In this document: piece after piece, positions 23,604 through 25,958 of the stretch
How positions within the stretch are numbered: the first letter of the stretch is position 1
How the letters are laid out: each line of letters opens with the position of its first letter
Notes under the pieces: model-generated
What the model saw: only the letters and a program-made list of their open reading frames with translations
Told to the model about the DNA's origin: nothing
The model's database searches: none
IMG/VR virus record: IMGVR_UViG_3300033997_000107
Coordinates: 1-25,958 of that record
Direction: 5' to 3' (one strand)
From: a virus
DNA: 25,958 nucleotides
Program-made: the position numbers and the translations under genes

Positions 23604-23996
23604 ATGAGCGGACTTGCTGAGTCATTTTCCTTCACTCCTAGCGATTGGGGCGTTTCTGTAAGAGACGGCGTTGCGGAGGGCATTTATTCATTGGGCTATG
23701 GATCATGTCATGTTCAGATCGTCTTTGAGGCAGGGGATAGAACAGAGTTTCTCGATTCTTTACCTTGGCGATTTGTCCTTCCTGTTAGTGAAATACCTGA
23801 CATACGCCAAGGAGGATTCTTAGCTCATTTGTATGACAGTAATTCAGAGCAAGATTTCACCGCCTATGCATTTATAGATCCAGAAACTAAAATGCTTAAT
23901 ATTCAAGTAAATGGAAAGGACGTTTCATCTGAGTATCCATTTAAATGGTCTAAAGGATGCTCATTGGCTATAAACTTTAACTATATGACGAAGTAA
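23604..23996 (+). CDS. Hypothetical low-GC protein in a moron arrangement
   Basis: This 130-residue, beta-rich protein (GYGSCHVQIVFEAGDRTEF, TKMLNIQVNGKDVSSEY) has no recognised motif, signal peptide or membrane span. It stands alone between the toxin-antitoxin promoter and the lysis operon, with its own extended -10 candidate upstream and an intrinsic terminator 19 nt after its stop, and its base composition is lower in GC than the lysis genes beside it. These are the marks of a moron, often expressed from the prophage to change the host. The fold could also be a small receptor-binding or fibre-tip domain; I cannot choose. Confidence 0.65.
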   Translation: MSGLAESFSFTPSDWGVSVRDGVAEGIYSLGYGSCHVQIVFEAGDRTEFLDSLPWRFVLPVSEIPDIRQGGFLAHLYDSNSEQDFTAYAFIDPETKMLNIQVNGKDVSSEYPFKWSKGCSLAINFNYMTK

Positions 23997-24014
23997 TTTT
24001 TCAGATAAATAGAG

Positions 24015-24039
24015 GCCCGCCTAAGAAGCGGGCTTTTTT
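24015..24039 (+). terminator. Intrinsic terminator between moron and endolysin
   Basis: A 6-bp stem GCCCGC/GCGGGC with a 7-nt loop is followed by six T. It lies only 15 nt before the endolysin ATG. The stem is the same as in the terminator at 20583-20606. Confidence 0.85.
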
Positions 24040-24054
24040 ATTTCAGGAGAGTGT

Positions 24055-24684
24055 ATGCCCATCACCGAGCAGCAATTGCTGCAGATCCTCCCGAACGCCG
24101 GCCCTCGAGCCGGCGTTTTTGTTGGTGCGCTGAACCGCGGGATGACGCGCTTCGGTATCACTTCGCCGGTGCGCGCGGCGGCGTTCCTGGCGCAGATCGG
24201 GCACGAGAGCGCCCAGTTGACCCGGTTGGTGGAGAACCTCAATTACAGCGCCCAAGGCTTGGCGGCGACCTGGCCGAGCCGGTACCTCGGCGCCGACGGC
24301 CAGCCCAACGCCCTGGCGCAGCGCCTGGCGCGCAACCCCCGAGCCATCGCCAACAACGCCTACGCCTCGCGCAACGGCAATGGCGACGAGGCGTCCGGCG
24401 ATGGCTGGTGCTACCGCGGGCGCGGGCTGCTGCAGATCACCGGCCGGGCGAACTACCGCGCCGCCGGCGCCGGGCTGGGCCAGCCGCTGGAGCAGGAACC
24501 CGAGCTTCTCGAGCAACCGGAGTGGGCGGCGATCTCGGCGGCCTGGTGGTGGGCCAGTCACGACCTCAACGAGTTGGCCGACCGGGGCGAGTTCGCCGCC
24601 ATCACCCGCCGGATCAACGGTGGGCTCAACGGCCAGGCGGAGCGCCTGGCGCTGTGGGAGCGGGCGAAGAGGGTGCTGTCGTGA
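24055..24684 (+). CDS. Endolysin, glycoside hydrolase family 19
   Basis: This 209-residue muramidase/chitinase-fold enzyme has the GH19 core: IGHESAQLTRLVENLNYS (E51 and E60, the probable catalytic acids), YRGRGLLQITGRANY (120-134) and INGGLNG (187-193). It would cut the glycan chains of peptidoglycan at lysis. No signal peptide is seen, so it needs a holin to reach the murein, yet the nearest holin-like genes are at 127-734. CAGGAGA precedes the ATG. It overlaps the next gene by 4 nt (GTGA). GC is very high, like the host. Confidence 0.92.
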   Translation: MPITEQQLLQILPNAGPRAGVFVGALNRGMTRFGITSPVRAAAFLAQIGHESAQLTRLVENLNYSAQGLAATWPSRYLGADGQPNALAQRLARNPRAIANNAYASRNGNGDEASGDGWCYRGRGLLQITGRANYRAAGAGLGQPLEQEPELLEQPEWAAISAAWWWASHDLNELADRGEFAAITRRINGGLNGQAERLALWERAKRVLS

Positions 24685-25049
24685 TTTCTGCGCGCGTAGT
24701 CTCGATCGCGCTGGCCTTCCTGGTGCTGGTCGGCCTCGGCGCCGTCGGCGGTGTCTGGCTCGGCGCACGGCACTACCGGCCGCAGCTTGATGCTGCGCTG
24801 GCGGATCTGGTCGTCTGCCGCGCCGCCAGGGGAGGCCTGGAGGACGCAGTGGCGGAGCAGGTCCGGCAGGTTGCCGCGCTGCGCATGGCCGGCGAGCAGC
24901 GCGCCCGGGATGCTGTACAGGCGATGGAGAGGGGCCGGCAGCAGGCCGCCGAGCAGTATGCCGGAGCCCAGCGCCTGCTACGTGAGCGAACAGCCGGCGA
25001 GCAGTGTGCGGCCGCCGATGCGGTCATCGATCAGGAGTTGGGTCTATGA
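24681..25049 (+). CDS. Inner-membrane spanin, Rz-like
   Basis: This 122-residue protein starts at GTG 24681 within the endolysin stop. It has an N-terminal transmembrane segment (about residues 6-28, rich in Val, Leu and Gly), then a long periplasmic helix with coiled-coil character (Gln/Glu/Arg/Ala-rich, about 45-105) and a C-terminal CAAADAVIDQEL. Rz-type spanins link to an outer-membrane lipoprotein partner and fuse the membranes at lysis. The lipoprotein gene follows with a 4-nt overlap. Confidence 0.82.
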   Translation: MISARVVSIALAFLVLVGLGAVGGVWLGARHYRPQLDAALADLVVCRAARGGLEDAVAEQVRQVAALRMAGEQRARDAVQAMERGRQQAAEQYAGAQRLLRERTAGEQCAAADAVIDQELGL

Positions 25050-25309
25050 GGGTGGTGCTGATGCTGGTGATGGTTGCGCTGGTGGGATGCGCCGGCCGGC
25101 AGGAAGCCGAGCCGCGCACGGTGCGCGTAGAGGTGCCGGTGGCGGTGCCATGCCGGGTGTCGGCGGTGGAGGTGCCGGCCTGGGCAACCGCTGGGCTGAG
25201 GAAGGGCGACGATATCCAGACCAAGGTCCGTGCGTTGCTCGCCGAACGCTTGCAGCGGATCGGTTACGAGGCGCAGCTCCTGGCTGCGAACCAGGCCTGC
25301 CAGGATTAG
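25046..25309 (+). CDS. Outer-membrane spanin lipoprotein, Rz1-like
   Basis: This 87-residue protein begins with a hydrophobic signal (VVLMLVMVALVGC) and the lipobox LVGC, placing the lipid-modified Cys at residue 15 and giving an outer-membrane lipoprotein of about 73 residues. A Pro/Val-rich part (VRVEVPVAVPCRV) then leads to a helix. It overlaps the inner spanin by ATGA, so it is a tandem rather than an embedded Rz1. It would complete the spanin complex. Confidence 0.8.
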   Translation: MRVVLMLVMVALVGCAGRQEAEPRTVRVEVPVAVPCRVSAVEVPAWATAGLRKGDDIQTKVRALLAERLQRIGYEAQLLAANQACQD

Positions 25310-25344
25310 GAGTAGACTACGGCCTTTTCCTACGGAGCTCGGTG

Positions 25345-25608
25345 ATGCTGGTGATTCGATTCAAGGGCTGGTCGGTGAAACTCGACCACCAGGTGGGCAG
25401 CGCTGGGAAGTTCGGCATCTGGTCGTTCCACGGCTCGGAGAGCAGCTACGTGCCGGACATGCAGACGATTCTCCGGCATGCTGCTATTCGGCCTGCGGAG
25501 CCGAAAGAAGGCGGGGAGGTCGAGGTATTCATCTGTGATTCGCGCATGCCGCAGGATGAGTGGCGGGCGGTAGGGACCGGCGTCGCGGCTTATGAGTCGG
25601 ACCGCTGA
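25345..25608 (+). CDS. Hypothetical 87-residue late protein
   Basis: The ATG at 25345 has GGAG 7 nt upstream. The protein (VIRFKGWSVKLDHQVGSAGK..., with Trp, His and Asp-rich parts) is soluble, beta-strand-like and has no signal or membrane span. It lies 35 nt after the spanin gene in the same direction and is probably co-transcribed with lysis genes. I do not recognise its family; placement at the end of the lysis cassette suggests an accessory phage protein. Confidence 0.6.
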   Translation: MLVIRFKGWSVKLDHQVGSAGKFGIWSFHGSESSYVPDMQTILRHAAIRPAEPKEGGEVEVFICDSRMPQDEWRAVGTGVAAYESDR

Positions 25609-25958
25609 CCCTGTACCAGTTTTTGTACCAATCGATGCGAATTCTGGCGAATAATGGTGCCTGAAAGCCGTGATTCTACTGCTCTCCAGCGCGCTAGCTA
25701 TCGCCAAAAAAATCGCATGGTGATATTCGCGGTGGAGATCAACTTCTTTACCTATAGAGGACTTACGCACGCCTGGACCATGGCGATACCGGTCTGCTAC
25801 CGGTCTCGGCTTTCCGCTGCGCTCCATCTGCAGCATGGGGCGATCCTGCGGGCATTCGTGGAGTGCCGCAGCCAGCGTCATGACGTGGCTGTAGCGCGAT
25901 GAAGGCGGGGTGTGATGCCTGGCATTCGGCGAATTGTCTCACAGGTGCGCCTGCCGTT
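25609..25958. other. 350-base stretch without a supportable gene
   Basis: No frame here has a good ribosome binding site with a recognisable product. I see two short direct repeat pairs: TGTACCA at 25612-25618 and 25624-25630, and TACCGGTCT at 25787-25795 and 25798-25806. No clear terminator closes the lysis operon. It may be a regulatory or attachment region, but nothing proves it. Confidence 0.5.

Noticed and set aside
25330-25881. 183-codon minus-strand frame at the right end
   Set aside because: Half of it is antisense to the better supported 25345-25608 gene, and the rest shows no motif or convincing start.
1-25958. CRISPR arrays, rRNA genes, insertion sequences
   Set aside because: I found no regularly spaced repeats, rRNA-like sequence or transposase in either strand.

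Overview
The window is the late (structural and lysis) half of a temperate siphovirus genome or prophage from a high-GC host, most likely Pseudomonas (probably P. aeruginosa). I infer this from the GC-rich codon use, the order of head and tail genes, the GH19 endolysin with an Rz/Rz1-like spanin pair, and the tailspike N-terminus. No integrase, repressor or replication gene is visible, so I cannot tell from the window whether it is an integrated prophage or a free phage.

Left end (1-1354): a tRNA-Thr(UGU), missing its first two bases, is followed by an intrinsic terminator. Then come two small multi-span membrane proteins (holin-like) and a phage metallopeptidase with an HELYH motif.

Head module (1386-9662): small terminase (DUF2280-like), large terminase, a 65-residue CxxC protein, DUF1073-type portal, Mu gpF-like minor head protein, prohead protease, putative decoration protein, major capsid protein, a coiled-coil/HeH-like protein and two head-completion candidates. 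The protease gene carries a strong internal ribosome binding site and start that should yield a separate scaffold. A pair of hairpins separates the capsid block from the connector genes.

Tail module (10202-19664): HK97 gp10-like protein, tail terminator candidate, tail tube with two Big_2 Ig-like domains, tail assembly chaperone (DUF6246-like), tape measure, distal-tail-like protein, DUF1833 protein, NlpC/P60 peptidase and a TipJ-like tip protein. Most genes overlap by 1-20 nt, so this reads as one translationally coupled operon. Two HNH homing endonuclease genes (9659-10144 and 19637-20482) sit on the opposite strand. Each overlaps the stop codon of the plus-strand gene it faces.

Host-range and accessory block (20583-24039): two near-identical hairpin terminators bracket a tailspike with an SGNH esterase domain, a minus-strand RelE/HigB-type toxin and HTH antitoxin operon with a perfect palindromic operator inside its promoter, a possible third small membrane protein, and a low-GC 130-residue gene with its own promoter-like element and terminator (a moron arrangement).

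Lysis module (24055-25309): GH19 endolysin, inner spanin and outer-spanin lipoprotein overlap by 4 nt each, followed by a conserved-looking 87-residue protein. The last 350 bases hold no gene that I can support. The holin-like genes lie about 23 kb from the endolysin, so the lysis functions are split between the two ends.
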